A stretch of 5,719 bases of DNA, from the NCBI GenBank assembly GCA_015660615.1, contig DQKQ01000210.1, positions 1 through 5,719 of the forward strand, written 5' to 3'. The DNA is from Flavobacteriales bacterium. GTDB lineage: Bacteria > Bacteroidota > Bacteroidia > Flavobacteriales_D > Sanyastnellaceae. The notes beneath the pieces are model-generated. The model was not told the origin of the DNA, did no database searches, and saw only the letters and a program-made list of their open reading frames with translations. Made by a program: the position numbers and the translations under genes. Below, piece by piece: positions 5,208-5,719 of this stretch (position 1 is its first letter; each line of letters begins with the position of its first letter).

Positions 5208-5719
5208 ATGAAGATTATTTGTATTGGCAGGAATTATTCAGATCACGCTCGTGAATTAAAAAATGAGGTGACTTCTGACCCCCTGTTTTTTCTAAAGCCA
5301 GAGAGTTCAGTCCTTCATAAGCGTCACGCATTTTATATTCCCGAATGGACTTCAGATGTTCATTATGAAGTCGAGCTGGTAGTGAAGATATTAAAGAGGG
5401 GAAAGGCAGTTTTAGAAAAATTTGCTTCAAGATATTATTGTGAAGTAGGATTAGGAATAGACTTTACTGCAAGAGATGTACAAACAGAATTAAAGCAAGC
5501 CGGCCACCCTTGGGAAAAGGCAAAAGCTTTTGACGGGTCAGCAGTAATTTCTGAGAAATTTATTCCATTAAATGAGCTTGGAAAAGATATTCAGGACTTG
5601 AGTTTCTCACTACTTATTAACAACAGAGAAGTTCAGCTGGGGCACACATCAGAAATGATTTTTTCAGTCGACGAACTTATAGTGTATCTGTCTAAGTATA
5701 TGACTCTTAAGACAGGTGA
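5208..5719 (+). CDS. FAH-family enzyme, YcgM/FAHD1-like (oxaloacetate tautomerase or acylpyruvase), 3' end cut by window edge
   Basis: The frame from ATG 5208 is open to the window edge, giving 170 residues of an expected 200 or so; the TGA that ends the window is out of frame. It starts 'MKIICIGRNYSDHARELKN', has 'PLFFLKPESSV' (25-35), the metal-binding 'HYEVEL' (52-57, E54 and E56), 'GLGIDFTARDVQ' (81-92) with D85 as a further metal ligand, 'PWEKAKAFDGSA' (101-112), and ends 'YMTLKTG', just where the family continues with Asp and a 'TGTP' segment. The order and wording follow E. coli YcgM and human FAHD1 closely. Those proteins are cytoplasmic, bind Mg or Mn, and act on acylpyruvates or oxaloacetate (tautomerisation or decarboxylation). 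Which reaction applies cannot be read here. The gene begins 11 bases after the OmpA-domain gene but looks like ordinary metabolism, so sharing a transcript may be incidental. Confidence 0.94.
   Translation, partial: MKIICIGRNYSDHARELKNEVTSDPLFFLKPESSVLHKRHAFYIPEWTSDVHYEVELVVKILKRGKAVLEKFASRYYCEVGLGIDFTARDVQTELKQAGHPWEKAKAFDGSAVISEKFIPLNELGKDIQDLSFSLLINNREVQLGHTSEMIFSVDELIVYLSKYMTLKTG

Noticed and set aside
5215..5430. Minus-strand open frame of 71 codons at the right end
   Set aside because: It is opposite the clear FAH-family gene, whose conserved motifs run through the same bases.
5717..5719. TGA at the last three bases as the stop of the FAH-family gene
   Set aside because: The reading frame from ATG 5208 places GGT at 5715-5717 and leaves GA as a partial codon, most likely the Asp expected after 'TLKTG', so the gene continues past the edge.
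1..5719. CRISPR array, tRNA or rRNA gene, insertion sequence or phage attachment site
   Set aside because: No direct-repeat series, cloverleaf, transposase frame or flanking duplication was seen; coding frames fill nearly all of the window.

Overview
The window reads as a piece of a Bacteroidota chromosome, most likely of Flavobacteriales type. This rests on remembered family resemblance, not a search. The small transaldolase, the short DksA/TraR-like protein with its 'GRVSRMDAINN' tip, the YciO-type protein with 'SSVHDEDQILEYTTDPELI', and the YcgM-like FAH protein all look like the versions common in that phylum. Clear Shine-Dalgarno sites are missing in front of every gene, and starts at GTG and TTG are frequent, which also fits. 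DNA is packed tightly and no gene-free stretch exceeds 62 bases.

Layout: two genes lie on the minus strand at the left, a YciO/YrdC-type protein running off the left edge (1-552) and a transaldolase (559-1215). A short AT-rich divergent spacer (1216-1277) separates them from five plus-strand genes: a DksA/TraR-type zinc-finger protein (1278-1610), a lipoprotein of unknown function (1620-2501), a full-length polyprenyl-phosphate sugar-phosphate transferase (2501-3931), a secreted protein with a C-terminal OmpA-like domain (3940-5196), and a FAH-family enzyme running off the right edge (5208-5719). Gaps between the plus-strand genes are 9, -1, 8 and 11 bases with no visible terminator, so one transcript is likely.

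How they may work together: the ends of the window look like housekeeping metabolism (sugar-phosphate interconversion, nucleotide-binding YciO, FAH-family oxaloacetate/acylpyruvate chemistry). The middle three genes all act in or on the cell envelope: an enzyme that starts a lipid-linked glycan at the inner membrane, a lipoprotein translated in overlap with it, and a periplasmic OmpA-domain protein just downstream. The most interesting possibility is a small envelope module built around a glycan-initiating enzyme with no other glycosyltransferase visible nearby. The OmpA-like domain lacks the aspartate that normally binds peptidoglycan. These functional links are inference; nothing here proves a new system.
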